Of a DNA stretch of 64,000 nt, positions 1 to 12,100 are shown piece by piece. The notes under the pieces are model-generated. The model was not told where the DNA came from and ran no database searches. It saw only the letters and a program-made list of their open reading frames with translations. The position numbers were made by a program, and so were the translations under genes. The first letter of the stretch is position 1. Each line of letters begins with the position of its first letter. This DNA comes from Orychophragmus violaceus (taxonomy: Eukaryota; Streptophyta; Magnoliopsida; Brassicales; Brassicaceae). The DNA lies in assembly GCA_030180135.1 (NCBI GenBank), contig CM058236.1:9135357-9199356 (forward strand), in the 5' to 3' direction.

Positions 1-1310
1 TAACTCGAAGAAATTCGAGAAATACAGGAGGCTGCTCAACCTGTTGAGGGAGAGCAGCGGATGGATTTACAGATTTCTGTAGAATCTACACCTGTAGAGC
101 CTGAAGTTCGCAGATCTGAAAGAATCCGTCACTAATCCGAGAGTGATTTCTCGTGATTAATTGCCATGATCTGATGAACATTGAAAGTGACGAACCTGCG
201 AAATTCACAGAAGCGAAAGTGAGCCCGGACTCCGAAAAATTATACTGTATGTAAGTTAGCTTCATCGATCCATTCATGGATAGAAGCAAACATATCGGAG
301 TTGGAATCTTCGTTCTGTTGAAGTAGTCAAGGTTTTGACTTGAACAGGAACAAGATGGAACTGTGCGTTTACTAATAGATAAGTGGGAGCGATGTTGCAT
401 TTCTCATAGTATATGTCGATGACATACTGATTCTCGGAAATAACGTTCCAATGCCGCAGTCGGTAAAGGACTGGCTTGGGAGTTGGTTTTATGATTGATA
501 TGGGTAAAGCCACGTAAGTTCTTGGATTTTGGATCTAAAGATAGAGATCCAAAAGAGCTGATAGGACAAAGTCAGGATTCTTATATTGACAAAGTCCTAC
601 ACGTTTTCAGCATTCCAAGAAGGGTTTTATGCCAATGTCACATGGCATTACGTTAAGCAAGAAACAGTGTCCTACGATAACTGCTGAGCTTGAATGCATG
701 GATGAGATTCCATATGCGTCGGCAATTGGATCTATCATGTATGCCATGACACGTACTTGTTTTGATGTTGCTTTAATGTTAAGCAAGACAAGTAAAGACC
801 AGTCAAATCCAGCAAAGAATCACTGGATAGACGTAATGAATATCCTCAAGTATTTGGAAAATACTTAGGATAAGTTCTTGATTTACGGAGAAAGTGAGGT
901 GCTACAAGTCGGTAGAGTCTGAAAGGCAAGTTACCAACAGACAAAGATGATTTCCGGTCACAGTCCGGTTATATCTTGTGTCTGTCTGGCGGTGCAAGGC
1001 ACTGTTGCTGACTCCATGACTTAAGCTGAACATTTCGCAGCTTGGGAAGCGGCGAAAGAGGTTGTTTGGAAAGAAGAGTTCATCACTGAACTTGATGTGA
1101 TTCCCAGCATAGATGAGACTAGCTGCACATCAGAGGTCCAAACACCTTGAGGGTAGGTATAACCTATTCCGTGAGATAAATGACAGAGGTGTTAAGTAGA
1201 TCAGCAAGTTTCAACGAATGAGAACGTTGCTAATCTATTAACGAAGCCACTCCTTAGGCCTAAGCACGAGTCGCGGACTGTAGCTGTAGGATAAGTGAAA
1301 TTAAGATGTA
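1..1310 (+). pseudogene. copia pol remnant (integrase tail, reverse transcriptase, RNase H)
   Basis: Translated fragments follow copia pol order: the acidic integrase/RT linker (1-135), a shortened RT with the catalytic YVDD box at 412-423, the connection segment (629-868, with GITLSKKQCP), and an RNase H tail (about 870-1290) ending in LLTKPLLRPKHES. Many stops and frameshifts are present and the N-terminal RT is deleted. Compared with copies A, B and C, this copy keeps the ancestral YVDD and still has the RNase H segment. It is not functional. Confidence 0.85.
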
Positions 1311-2113
1311 GTCTTAATTTCAGTGGGAGTTTGTAAAGGGCTTCATTTAAACATAATATTTTATGTTTATGAAATTTATGATTTCTGGATTATTTTAACT
1401 GTGATATAAATAATCGTTCCAAAATGATTCATGTCATTATATATGGGTCATCGAAGTACATGAGTAGACTTGATCCTGAAACCCCATATTTAACGAAATG
1501 ACATAAATCATAGTGTCCATAGTCGAAGGTTGTTGAAATTGGAACACCAACAACCACTTGAGACTAGATTGTGTTGAGACTTATGACCAAGTTTCGAGGG
1601 GTCATAGATGCGCGGCATCAAAGTCGACACATAGGTATATGTAGGGGAGCATATGACCGGACATGGCCCGCTTATGAGAACTCTACAAGATATTAATATC
1701 TGTGTCATGAGAGGTTCTCATATACGACTATAGAGTATAGTCCTTAGACCTGAGTTCGCATGCATGTGGCTGCACATGGATTAATGCACTTTGATCATTG
1801 TCTAACGCTGTTTCGTAACTGGGAGCTATAAGGACCTTGGTTGGGTGTATTATAAAGTGTGTAGTTCATAGTGATGGAACAAGATGGGATTTGTCCCTGC
1901 CGTTTAACAGAGGTAATATCTCTAGGCCAATCGGAGACTTGATAGCTGGTAAGAGAGTGGCCACTCCCAAACGGACTTGCCCAAGTCGTTTGCATTGTCA
2001 GTATCAAATCTGGTCCGATAAACATGGTCTGGCTATATAAGGATGACACGCATCTTGCCGTATGCCAGATTGAGATATTGAGACAAAAGGATTAGGGAAT
2101 GTAGGATTCCAGT
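1311..2113 (+). other. copia 3' noncoding region between pol and polypurine tract
   Basis: About 800 bases without coding potential that align along their whole length with the same region of copies A (40030-40846), B (60430-61241) and C (47091-47900, minus). A block around 1725-1755 (actatagagtatagtcct) is identical in all four copies. Possible roles (packaging, promoter or structural RNA) are inference. Confidence 0.75.
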
Positions 2114-2126
2114 ACAAGTGGGAGAT
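2114..2126 (+). promoter_or_regulatory. polypurine tract of copia D
   Basis: ACAAGTGGGAGAT lies directly before the TGTTGGG start of the 3' LTR. The same tract precedes the 3' LTRs of copies B and C, and copy A has one change. It would prime plus-strand DNA synthesis. Confidence 0.8.
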
Positions 2127-2784
2127 TGTTGGGAATGTCCTGAAATCTACCGTACTATCTCTAGAAAGTATGATAAGTGTCGAGATCAGACATAAGTCAT
2201 AAATACTGGGTGATCATGATGACTTGCTAGAGCCCGCTCATGATCTATAAGTTTAGGACTTATTACCAGTATTGTATGATCCCAAAGGGTCACACACCAT
2301 AGCTAACGGGAAAGTTAAAATGGAATTAATACAGTAAGATGCAAGGCATTTACTGTATTTGTACAGAGAATTGGGCCAGACAAAAGACAGTCTTTTGTCT
2401 GATTTGGGCCTTGGGCCCAAAAAGCCTAATGAGCCATTAGTTTAATTACTTGGGCCCATATAAAGGAAGAGGAGGCGCAGGAAGCCCTAAGGCTTCTCAC
2501 TTCTGCGATTTTTCACAGCCAGCCGTCCTCTCTTCTTCTCTCTCTCTGTTGATTCCGAGCTTGGTCTAGCAGCCTGATCCGTAGCTTGTAAGCGTGTGGA
2601 TACCTAGGAGGAGCCGGTTTCTATCAGCTCTTGCAGATCTCTTCATTCCTTTGATCAATCCGCTGCAATCACAAGGTAATGAATCTGATCTGTTTATGAT
2701 TCAACTGCAAATGACCTAGATCCTAGTTTATTATGTGCTAGGCTGTAACCTGACAATTACACCATGAACACACATAATCCAACA
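2127..2784 (+). repeat. 3' LTR of copia D
   Basis: Starts TGTTGGGAATGTCCTGAAAT and ends near TAATCCAACA, 658 bp. The first 150 bases align with the LTRs of A, B and C; the middle is diverged. It lacks the paired GTCGATCGAC palindromes found in the other copies. Confidence 0.8.
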
Positions 2785-3082
2785 TTAAAACCGCGGCAAA
2801 ACTTGTAGTCGGGGAGATGGGAGACACGATAAGCTTGAAGGATTTAGATGATGGAAAAATCGGACACCAGTAAAATAGGTCGGGCAAGAGCAGCGAGCCA
2901 AACCAAGCGGATCAAGAACGGAATCACCAAGAAGGATAAGTCGCAATCGGAAATAACAAGCGAAGAAGAGGAAAGGATGAGGATCCTAAGGCAAACGGCT
3001 GACAGAGGATACATATGATCATGCAAGGGCCGCAATACCGCCCAAGATCAAGGCCGTCCGCCGATCCTTATCCCAGACGACC

Positions 3083-3883
3083 ATGGGGAACGAGCGATCG
3101 ACAGAAAGGGCCGAGGAATACGCCAGGCAAAGCGTGCCAAATAATCACTCAAGTCGCATGATAAAATTCGACAACATTTGGATCCCGAAGACCGGTCGCC
3201 TGCGCAACGAACCCCTGGTCGTGGAGTTGATCATCCGAAATAGTCGCGTACCAAACATACTAGTTGACACCGGAAGTTCAGTGGACGTAATTTTCTGCGA
3301 AACTTTGAAGAGAATGGACGTAAGCTTGAACGAGGAAACTCCTTTCCAATCATCCTTAACATGATTTACTGGAGACACCATAGCCACTTTCGGAAAGATC
3401 GAGCTGCCAATACTCGCTAGAGGAATCTTCAAAATCATCGAGTTTTAAGTGGTAGATCGTCCGACTATCTACGGAGCGATTCTAGGAATTCCATGGATAA
3501 ACTCAATGAAAGCCGTTCCATCAACTTATCATCTCTGCATGAAGTTCCCAACCCCTTACGGAATCAAGACAATTTGGGGAAGCCAAGGGCAGCGGATCCC
3601 TGATAATTCCCAGAGCAACAAATCAGGCCATCAGGCGGACGCACCGGAGGGAAGTTATCCACCTCGCCAAACGGACGATCATGTTCAACATTTCTCCGAG
3701 GAAGATCTTGTCCTAAGAAGAGTATGGCGAAATCCGACACTTCAAAACACCGGATCGGATTGGGAAGGACCTTACATGATCACAAGGGAAATCCGCCTTG
3801 AAGTGTACGAACTCGAAATTATGAACAACACCAGGATAGTAAAAGGACGGAATGCGATGCATCTGAGAAAATTCTGCTACTGA
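3083..3883 (+). pseudogene. gypsy protease and integrase remnant
   Basis: The first frame (3083-3364) contains the retropepsin signature NILVDTGSSVDVIF, with the catalytic DTG intact. After a stop the next frame (3449-3883) continues the protease (IYGAILGIPWINSMKAVPST) and then jumps directly to the integrase C-terminal end (DLVLRRV, WEGPYMI, NAMHLRKF). Reverse transcriptase, RNase H and the integrase core are deleted between them. Family: Ty3/gypsy, Tat-like. No function is expected. Confidence 0.82.
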
Positions 3884-4084
3884 AGATTTCAAAACGTCAA
3901 AAAATAAATTATTTTATTGAAACGTTTTGAACCACGGGACGGCTTAATCCCCGAAAGGGGTACGTAGGCAGCCAGTCTTTTGATCGGTTCAGTTGTCCCC
4001 CTCTCAAAAGGGGGGGGGGGTGGAGTAGGTCCGCATATGTCTATACTTACACATCGGAATACAGAAATTTTTAAAACTTTTCTC

Positions 4085-4325
4085 GAACTCGAAAGCTTGT
4101 CGGACAAGGTTACTCGGAAACTTCAAACAAGTCAGCTCGAAACTTCCGAGCAAACTAACTGGTTCAGAAGTTCCGAGCTAATCAGCTTGTAAATTCCGAG
4201 ACATGACTCAGAAATCCTAAGCTAACAAGCTCGGAAAATCCAAACTGACAAGCTTGGAAAAACCGATCTAACAAGCTCGGAAACTCCGAAATGGAGCTCG
4301 AACCTTCCGAGCCGATCAGACTGTC
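4085..4325. repeat. degenerate AGCTCGGAA tandem repeat
   Basis: About eight imperfect copies, roughly 25-35 bp apart, of AGCTCGGAAACTTCCGAG and its partial inverse, followed by CTAACAAG. Lies between pol and the antisense ORF of the gypsy element. A related AGCTCGG motif recurs in its LTR. Confidence 0.7.
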
Positions 4326-4593
4326 CTATCGAGTCAATACCATTTATTCCATCAAGCGGCTTCCAAGCGCTTTCGGAAAATCTAAGTGAAACACGGCTAA
4401 AACGAATCGGATGGCCATCACAACTTCTCCTACATTTCTAAGGACGCTTTACTTGAGTCTGGAGTACGAAAAAGAACTAAAAGCGATCAAACGTTTTCAA
4501 AACATCCAAAGATAAACCGGTTCGTACGTAAAGCCGACCAACCATCTTAAGGAAATAAATTATTACACAACAAGCACTTTTCAAGTTCGCATC

Positions 4594-6740
4594 TCAGAAC
4601 CAAACATCTTCTTGAGACAAGCTAGCGACATCACCTTGAAACAAAGACGGATCAAAATAACTCTCAGCTGCGACAATCAACCGGTTATATTCGGAAACGT
4701 CCTCATCACCCAAACGGGCTCTTAACACTAGATCCGCTTTGTCAGACTCGAACGCGGAAGGACCCTCAGATCTCAAATCGGCAATCAAATCTAGATTGCT
4801 CCTTGCCTCTCTACGGCCGATGGCAACTTTGAGAAGATTTTCCGGAATTTGGAGAATCGAGACGCGGTTTTCTTAAACATCCCTCTTTTTCCTCTCTCGG
4901 TCGCATCTCGAAGAGACGCCTCATGGAAAATCTCCCTTTCGGCGAGTTGAGTTCTCAAGAGCTCAACTTCAGTAAGAGCCATGTTCCTTTCGGTACCAAG
5001 GGAAAGTCTCGGCGTCTCGAACTCGTTTCTTCCGTCCTCAATGGAAGCTCTCAGAGCAGCAACGGAATTCGCCAAGCTTGGATTGTCAACAGAATTCCTC
5101 GCAATGCAATTCTGAATCCTTCAAAACTTCACATTGGACTCGGCAGCATGGCGATTAATGGAAGCCCATGCCAGAAACAAATTTGGACAATTGAACAAAG
5201 TTGCGAGGAGAGAAAACAGTGCCTTACATCGAAGGGAAAAGACTAACCCTTAACATATCTTGCCTGGCACTAGCAAGAGAATCGCCACAAATCATGTCCT
5301 TGTACTCTGTTGGGTGGTCTCCAGGATGACGAACGCCCACACAAAAATTGGTGACCTCAGTAGCATTGGTGTACATAAAACCACCATTGTCTTGGCCAAA
5401 CCGGGCCGGATCAAAATCAGGTTGCAGAACCTCGACATCCTTTCCATGTCTCTTTTTCGGCCTCCGACTGGATTCGGGCGCGACAACCTGATCCAACGAT
5501 TCCGAAAAAGGAACTCGAGGAATGGGTATCTCCTCACCGTTATTGGCATCGGTACAAGCGCCGGGAATACCTTCTCCCAGCGTAGGATCTTGACCGATCC
5601 AATCTTCGAATCCATGATAATTAAAGTCAGTAAACTCAACCCCATCCTAAAGCCATGGATAAATCACGCCGTCATACTGAAGTAGCACGTCGTCAGGAAG
5701 CCCATCGTCATCTGCGCATTCATCGGTCCTCGTTGCTCGACGGACATGTCCATTTGACTCGCTCGGATGACACGTTCGAAAGAAAAGTGCCGTTTCCAAT
5801 CCGTATTCCCGTCCTGCAACATCCCAACGAGGTCGATCAAGTATGGTGGACTCTTCAAGCAGATATCTTTCTCTGAAAATTAAAAACAAATCAAAATATT
5901 AGAAGATTGGCACCAGATGGATGCTAACGACGAAGACATCCAAGTCCGCTACCAAGCTTTCCCCATTTCGATTTCATCAGCGGAATACAAGCATCTTCGA
6001 CGGATGCATCATCAATCAAAAAATAGAAAAAATGGTGCCGCCATTGGCGATCATGATTCTCAAAATATTAGACAATCATCCGATGCAAATAATGCCTGAG
6101 GTAATGCTCGGGCCGCGCTTTATCGGAACCACGTGCAATAGGTTCCGAAAATATAACACTTGAAGATTAACTTCACATTCAAAACTGCGGACTAGTATGC
6201 CGATCAAATGCCGCAAGCTACGAGGAGTAATCTGCGTGAGAGCCAATCCGTGGCGTCGAAGGTAACAAACTATGAGCCCATGAATCGGAAACCAGAGGAA
6301 GCACCACGTGAAGAAGTACTCATACACCAAAAAGTACCCTTTCGGCGGAGAGCTAACTCGGTCACTGGGAGATGGTATTTTGATTGTCACGTTTTCGGGA
6401 ATTCTGAAATCACGACGAAGCTTGGCGATCGACTTTGTCGAAGATAATGTCGAACCAATAGGATTCGGAGTCTGCTTCTTTTTCCTCGGACGAGCCATCT
6501 TCGGCTTCTCTGGAGAAAGATCCCAATGGCGCAAGGCTTCCTCCCGACTAACGCGAATGTCCTCAAACTCTTCTTTAATGGTAGCGCCAAAGCATTGACC
6601 GTTTTCCGGAAACATGGCATCCGCTACGGCCGAGGGATAAGGTCAACTAGCACGAGACCTGGTCGACTGCCAAACCCCGGAAGACTCACCTTCGGAAGAA
6701 AAATTATCATAACCGCGATTCGGCGCATGATTCGCCATCC
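4594..6740 (-). pseudogene. antisense ORF of the gypsy element (Transposase_28-like)
   Basis: A decayed multi-frame gene on the opposite strand to pol. The start is near 6740 (MANHAPNRGYDN). The main frame (6076-6615) holds GYFLVYEYFFTWCFLWFPI then RRHGLALTQITPRSLRHLIG, the pattern of the 'putative gypsy-type transposon' domain (Pfam Transposase_28). Further frames (5647-5889, 5224-5496) follow. The C-terminal part (4594-5075) is rich in Glu, Arg and Leu with coiled-coil character. Stops and frameshifts separate the pieces, though some may be introns. The function of this family is unknown. The domain assignment is by recall, not by search. Confidence 0.65.
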
Positions 6741-7211
6741 TTACAAAAACGCCGTAAAACAAAAATCCAAACTTGGAAAAAATCCAAAGCTTCTAGTTTC
6801 ACAAGAACGTTGCAAGAAATTTTGGCAAAACTCACAAAAGCTAAGAAGAAGTTAGAGAGAGAAGTTACCTTTGAGTTATTTTCTTTGGAGTGAAGAATGA
6901 AAAATACAGTGTGAAGAAGTGGATACTTATAGATTTCACCAACGCATGGGACTTCGAGATGATTACAATTGAATCATTTTGTCATAAGCGTGCTCGAGCA
7001 AATCATGGTGGAACGGATCATAATTAGGCATTGTGTCGGACTGACTTTACACAGGAAAGCGGCCAGAGTACGACGTTTTGGACAATTCGTTGTCGTAGAG
7101 GCAATAACATGAAAATTGACTGATCAAAGTTCTCTCGGACAATTGGTTTCACCTCGAATACAAAATAACCTCGCCATCATCGCGTTCGAATCTGACGAGC
7201 TGGGGGCTAAC

Positions 7212-8397
7212 TGTTGGGGTCAAAAAACCCTCGACGAAAATAATATCTGAAAACAAGATCGGACGATTGGACACGGACAAACATCCATTTCGGATAAACA
7301 GAACTTCGTACAAAGGACAAGTTAACGAAGTGTAGATGAGTCCGTATGAACAACCTTTTATATGAAAAGGTTCGACGGACAACATTTCATACGAAACGGA
7401 CAATATTTCATACAAAACGGACAACATTTCATACGAAACAGATCTATCGGAAAAACACATCTTTTGACAGCAACTACATATAGACGAAACATCCAAACGG
7501 ACAACTTCTGAGCTGAACCAGCTCGGAACCGAGCTAAACCAGCTCGAAAATGAGCTAAACCAGCTCGGTAACGAGCTAAACCAGCTCGAAATTTGCGAAC
7601 TAAACCAACTAGCTCGGATCCGAATATTTCCCTTCTCATTTTCCGAGCACGATTCACTCCTTCGGAAGTTCCGAACTGAATGCATCTTTTGGAGACTTCC
7701 GAGGTAGATTTGCTTTTCCAAACTTTCTGAACGGATAGAGTATGATCAAACATTTTCCGATATCTCATTCTACGGATGCGCAACTAGCCGCAATCAATCT
7801 TCGGAAACATCGACTTGTACTTTCTTGGCCGATAAACCAAGTTGTCGGATAAAGTTAGAGGAAATATGAACTTGAGCCCAAACATACAATATTCGTATGT
7901 CCGATACTTTGGGCCGAATAAAGAAGTCTATACATAGATGGGCTCGGACCGTCCGTTCTTGGCCCATTCGGCAAACAGATCAAGCCGCGGAAAGATAATT
8001 GCCGAAGAAAGAAGATAAACTCGAATAAGCAAAGATGAAGATATCTCCGAGCTAAAGAGGAAAATTCGAGATGAAAATGTAAATCTGAACAGAAAATGGT
8101 TGGAGATAACAACAGGAAGATTTCCGCATATCTTGCGGAAAATATCCTCAAAGCCGACTTGCCGCATCTATACAAGGAGATGGTAGTCATACGATTTAGA
8201 TAGAGCAAAAACCCATAGCATCTAGACTTAAGAACTTAGCAATTTTCTTAGCCGTTTTCGTTCTTTGTACTCTTTTCCGATCGATTATCAATAAAAATAT
8301 CCTCCGGGTTTACTATTTCGGTGTGTTTACTCTTGAAACTTTTGTTCCCTAAAAGTTAGCTCTACAAGTTTTGACAGTGCGAGTTCCGACTCTTACA
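7212..8397 (+). repeat. 3' LTR of the Tat-like gypsy element
   Basis: Begins TGTTGGGGTC after a G-rich polypurine tract and ends CGACTCTTACA, 1186 bp. The next five bases, GTTAA, fall inside a LINE ORF2 codon run and are the presumed right target duplication; the left one is outside the window. Contains an AATAAA-like stretch (8287-8295) late in the LTR. Confidence 0.75.
7376..7612. repeat. two minisatellites inside the gypsy LTR
   Basis: First, three copies of a 22-bp unit, ACGGACAACATTTCATACGA, at 7376-7441. Second, about four copies of a 26-27-bp unit, GAGCTAAACCAGCTCGGAAC, at 7510-7612. Both are imperfect. Confidence 0.75.
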
Positions 8398-8660
8398 GTT
8401 AACCTTGCAGGTCATTGCTTGCTTGGATGTATGGATAACATCAACATAATAAGGGTTTTTCCAGATCAAAATGAGTATCCTGTCATCATCTGCAGAGTGA
8501 TTAAATACAAAAGACCATCGTGGGAAAATAGTCTTCATAACCAAGTTCAGATTTGTTTCTTTTATCTATGTTTCCAAAAGGGAACCAAAATACCTTATGA
8601 GTATTAAACCAGCGTCGAGAAGCCTGATGCTTATCAATGTCATTAATTCCTATGACATTC
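8398..8660 (-). pseudogene. LINE-1 ORF2 start (endonuclease N-terminus)
   Basis: Minus-strand translation gives frames resembling the start of plant L1 ORF2: NVIGINDIDKHQASRRWF, then after frameshifts FPRWSFVFNHSADDDRILI and TSKQAMTCKV. The frame ends exactly at the gypsy LTR border, which interrupts the endonuclease domain. Frameshifted and truncated. Confidence 0.65.
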
Positions 8661-8689
8661 CAAAAAAAATATTGTCTATCATAAATATT

Positions 8690-10638
8690 TTATTGATGAT
8701 TCTCACCGTGAGAGCCCACTTTCGGGGTAGTAACAAGATCTGAGTCATCAGAAACCACATGTAAGGAGTCTGCGGAGTTGGATGAATCATTAATTAAAAA
8801 GGTTGGATTTAAAGAGGGTGAAGGGGTAAAGTTTGGTTTGGTGGCTATTTGAGTAGGTGGGGAGGTTGTCAAAGTAGGAAGACCAGAGCGTGAGGCACCA
8901 TCTGGTGGTTTATTAGATGCAATATTGTAATCCAATATGAGCAAGAGATTAGGTTCAACAAGACACACAAAAGGTTTTTCCTAAATCTCCAAGGGTTTAT
9001 GGTCTTGAGTATGAGGTTTCATGCTGCTGAAAGACCTCTTTGTTTCTTTACTCTTCCTCATCCGACTTGAAAATTGGACAGGAAGACCAAGCACATGGGG
9101 TGTTCTTCCAGGGTCCATGGATAGATCATATAGTTTGGTTGGCGGAGAAGCAGCCAAACTAGTGCCTTCTGAATCAAAGACCTTGGATGGAGGAGAAACA
9201 ACTAGAGTAGAGGAATGATCTTTAACCGGCAGTGACTCAGGAAGAGTAGGAGAGGGAAGAGGCACATCGGAGAAACTGACATGGTTGCGAGGAAATATAG
9301 GGGGAGCCGGATTGGTTGGCACAAGAGGGGTCTCAATAGAGTCAAAGAATTGTGTAGATTAAGAGGAATTCCCTTCATAGGTAGCATGCTGTGAGACCTT
9401 TGAAGCCCATTCTTCATTAGGACCCATAGATTCCAAGTGTCCCAACCATTTGCCGCAAGGATATAAAGGAAGGACCCAAAGATAGGTACCATTTATCGGG
9501 AAAATATCACCATTCTCACGCTCAATCTCAGCGTAAGTAGGTAGAGGCTTTCTGTAATCAACCTTGACCTTTATTTGAACAATATTGATGTTCATCATTT
9601 TCCGAGTGTAGTCGTCCACTTCCATAGAGAGGCCGAGCACGTCTGCCACACGACTTAAACCTTCTTGTGTATCCAGATCAAAAGGGATCCCCTTGACATG
9701 AGCCCATAGAGGAATTGAGGTAAAGGAAGGTGTAGATAAAGATAGCTCGGCCAACCATTGAGCAACATAAAAGAGTGAGTTTCTAATGTGCCAAATTTCA
9801 TGTTCAACTATCTTCTTTCTAATAGAAGCATTTGGGATTCTTACTAACATCGATCTTGAATCAGATCGCAGATGAATCTCGAAGCTTCATGTATCTTCCC
9901 CATATGTGGGTTAGTACACTATGTATATGACCAAAAGAGGGGGCCTTACCCATGAAAACGCCAATAACAAAATCTTGGTGGAGTTGAGCTTCTCTCTGAA
10001 ATACGGAGTCCGGGATCATGACTCACAAACGCATGAGTCAGATAAGGTAGGCTCAGAGTACTTCTTCAGCTTTCTATATGTGTAGTTTTGCAGTCTTTTT
10101 GCCCAGTTAGCTACATTAGCATGTGATTGATTTAAAATTTTAAGACTAACTTCATCAGGTACCAGATCTGATGGAGGATGATTCGGAATGCCCATATCAA
10201 AGGAGGCAAGGAGAGACTGATGAAGAGAGTTTCAAGGAGCCTCCAAAGTTGTTGTAGACTCACTGGTGGTGGGAAGAGCAGTGGTGGTAGGGAGAGTCAG
10301 ACCATCCGGAGAAGATGGGGCTGTAGTAGAGTTAAATGTAGCAAGAGAGTCAACAACAAGTTCTTTCATAACAGAGTCAGAAGTACCATATAAGATCTGA
10401 GAGGCAGATCCATAATAAATGACCATAGCGTGAGATGAAACCGCAGCAGGTTAAGATTCCTGATGTAGAGAAGCGTCAATCGAGATTTTGCAACTGGGGG
10501 AGCCCATGGTCCTGCCAACTGAGGAGCAGAACCAAATTTGAAATTTGGTGACAGAGGGGGGAACTGGGCAGAAGAGAGAGGGTTGATGGTCAGATTAGGA
10601 GGTTCTGGCGGCGGCCGGGATAAGGTATCACTGGCCAT
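8690..10638 (-). pseudogene. LINE-1 ORF1 (DUF4283 protein)
   Basis: Starts MASDTLSRPPPEPPNL at 10638, a proline-rich N-terminus. The DUF4283 core lies at 9359-9890 (EIHLRSDSRSMLVRIPNA, then WAHVKGIPFDLDTQEGL), ending near CGKWLGHL where a CCHC knuckle usually starts. A Pro/Ser/Thr-rich tail follows down to 8690. In L1 elements this is the nucleic-acid-binding ORF1 protein. At least four frame breaks make it non-functional. Confidence 0.75.
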
Positions 10639-10640
10639 AA

Positions 10641-11602
10641 ACAGGCAAACAACAGATTAGGTTAATGGCACACTAATCGAGGCAGGAGAGGTTAGAGAGA
10701 GAAAATAAGGTTTTCTAAATAACATATTCTTCATAATTGTAAGAGTTGAGAGTAAAGATGGCGGGAAATAGCTTAACCAAAGAGGAGGTTATAGAGGAGA
10801 ATACATCTGAGACTTGTCCTCACATGATACAACTTTGTCACAATAGATTAATAAAATGGCGTTTCTATGAGGAAAGAATTTGCAAACTTCAATTTCTTGA
10901 CTATAATTAACCTAAGTTATACTAATCTAGCAGCCACATTATAACAAGGTTAACAAATAGGATATATTCTTAGTGTTGAGACAACTCTATGAGACCATAA
11001 AGAACAACAACAAAGAAAAAAGAAGAAGGGGGAGAACTTGAAGACATAGACTAATAAATATATAAAATACAACCGACTACATAGAATGTCTCACCAAAAA
11101 TTCAGAGCGAGAAACTGTAAGTCTTTCTTCCCCTACCCACATGATTTTTTTTCCACGAACTGGAAAAAGTACATCCCACATAATTAATATTAATTTTTCA
11201 ATAATAGATCGCATATCAAATATACGTGACTAAATATACTATCCTTATAATTTTATATGGTATCGAAATTAGTCCAAACTTAGATTAGGAATGAGGTAAA
11301 AAGTAATTTAATTTCAACTTTCAATTATTCATTAAATCTTACGACGTATCTTTTGACGTTATACGGAAGGATGTTTACAGACTATCTTTGCTCTTTTAAA
11401 GTTGTGAATGAAAATATCTATAAACACGGAATGGGTGTGTGTAGATAATTAAGGCCACAACATTGACATTCACCATTATGAAATGCCAAAACACAGGCTA
11501 TACAATCGACAAATCCCCGTGCTTATGCGGGATAAAGACTCCAAATTTTATATAATAGAGTACTTTAAGTATATATTCTTATGTTTTATAACTATTAATT
11601 TA
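10641..11602. other. AT-rich non-genic interval with a Helitron-like hairpin
   Basis: No convincing coding frame. Includes the LINE-1 upstream region and AT-rich DNA. A CCCCGTGC...GCGGGA hairpin at 11513-11531 resembles the 3' end of plant Helitrons, but no CTRR terminus follows, so I do not call one. Confidence 0.4.
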
Positions 11603-12100
11603 AAAGATTAGGAACAATCTATTGACCCGTATCTTCATCCAAAAGAAGCCAAAAACTCTCTTTTGCCCATTTTCTAGTACATAGTTCACCAACCAAAAAA
11701 TCCTATAAGAAGAAAACAAAGTTTTAACCACCGGTCCGTCGGGCTCCTCCGGTCGCCGGAGCTCCTTAACGTGGCAAAGGAGTCTCTATATGGCCATCTC
11801 TTACCTCACCGGGAGAACACCTCCATCAAGCTTCATCTTCAACACCTCGGAAGACAACATCCTCATCAGTCCCAGCAGATTCATCACAAGAGAAATGGAC
11901 GGAGCTTCACAGTCCTGGTAGTTTTTTGGGAGAGAGAAGCATCTTTCCTCAGAAGTAAAGCAAGCAAGATACCATCCTCGACACTAGAAGCAACTTCACA
12001 GCAACGAAAATCTCTAAACACATGAACCGCCCCTCAGCTCGCAAAGTCACAGTTTTGACACTCCATAACACCTGCAACTCACCTTGGACTAGCTTGTAAC

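Larger units (their letters stand above)
1..2784 (+). mobile_element. Ty1/copia element copy D, 3' part
   Basis: The 3' half of an old copia retrotransposon cut by the window start. It holds a decayed pol, a long 3' noncoding segment, a polypurine tract and a 3' LTR. The LTR start and polypurine tract match those of copies A, B and C further right. The base composition of the flank changes at 2785 to gypsy-like sequence, so the element is probably nested in the neighbouring gypsy element. The 5' LTR and left target duplication lie outside the window. Confidence 0.85.
2785..8397 (+). mobile_element. Tat-like Ty3/gypsy element, 3' part with antisense ORF
   Basis: The order is a gag/protease remnant, a deleted pol ending in the integrase C-terminus, a post-integrase TACGTAGGCAGCC signature (3961-3975), a minus-strand ORF, a polypurine tract (GCTGGGGGCTAAC just before 7212) and a 3' LTR. 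This layout, with an antisense ORF between pol and 3' LTR, is known for the Tat lineage. The right end interrupts a LINE ORF2, so this element inserted into the LINE; copia D then probably inserted into this element. Confidence 0.8.
8398..10640 (-). mobile_element. L1-type LINE (LINE-1), minus strand, 5' part
   Basis: ORF1 and the first codons of ORF2 of a plant L1 LINE read on the minus strand. ORF2 is cut at 8397 by the gypsy LTR; the rest would lie left of the window. The 5' boundary beyond 10640 could not be fixed. Confidence 0.8.

Noticed and set aside
11513..11531. Helitron 3' hairpin (CCCCGTGC...GCGGGA)
   Set aside because: No CTRR terminus follows, and no matching 5' TC end was found.
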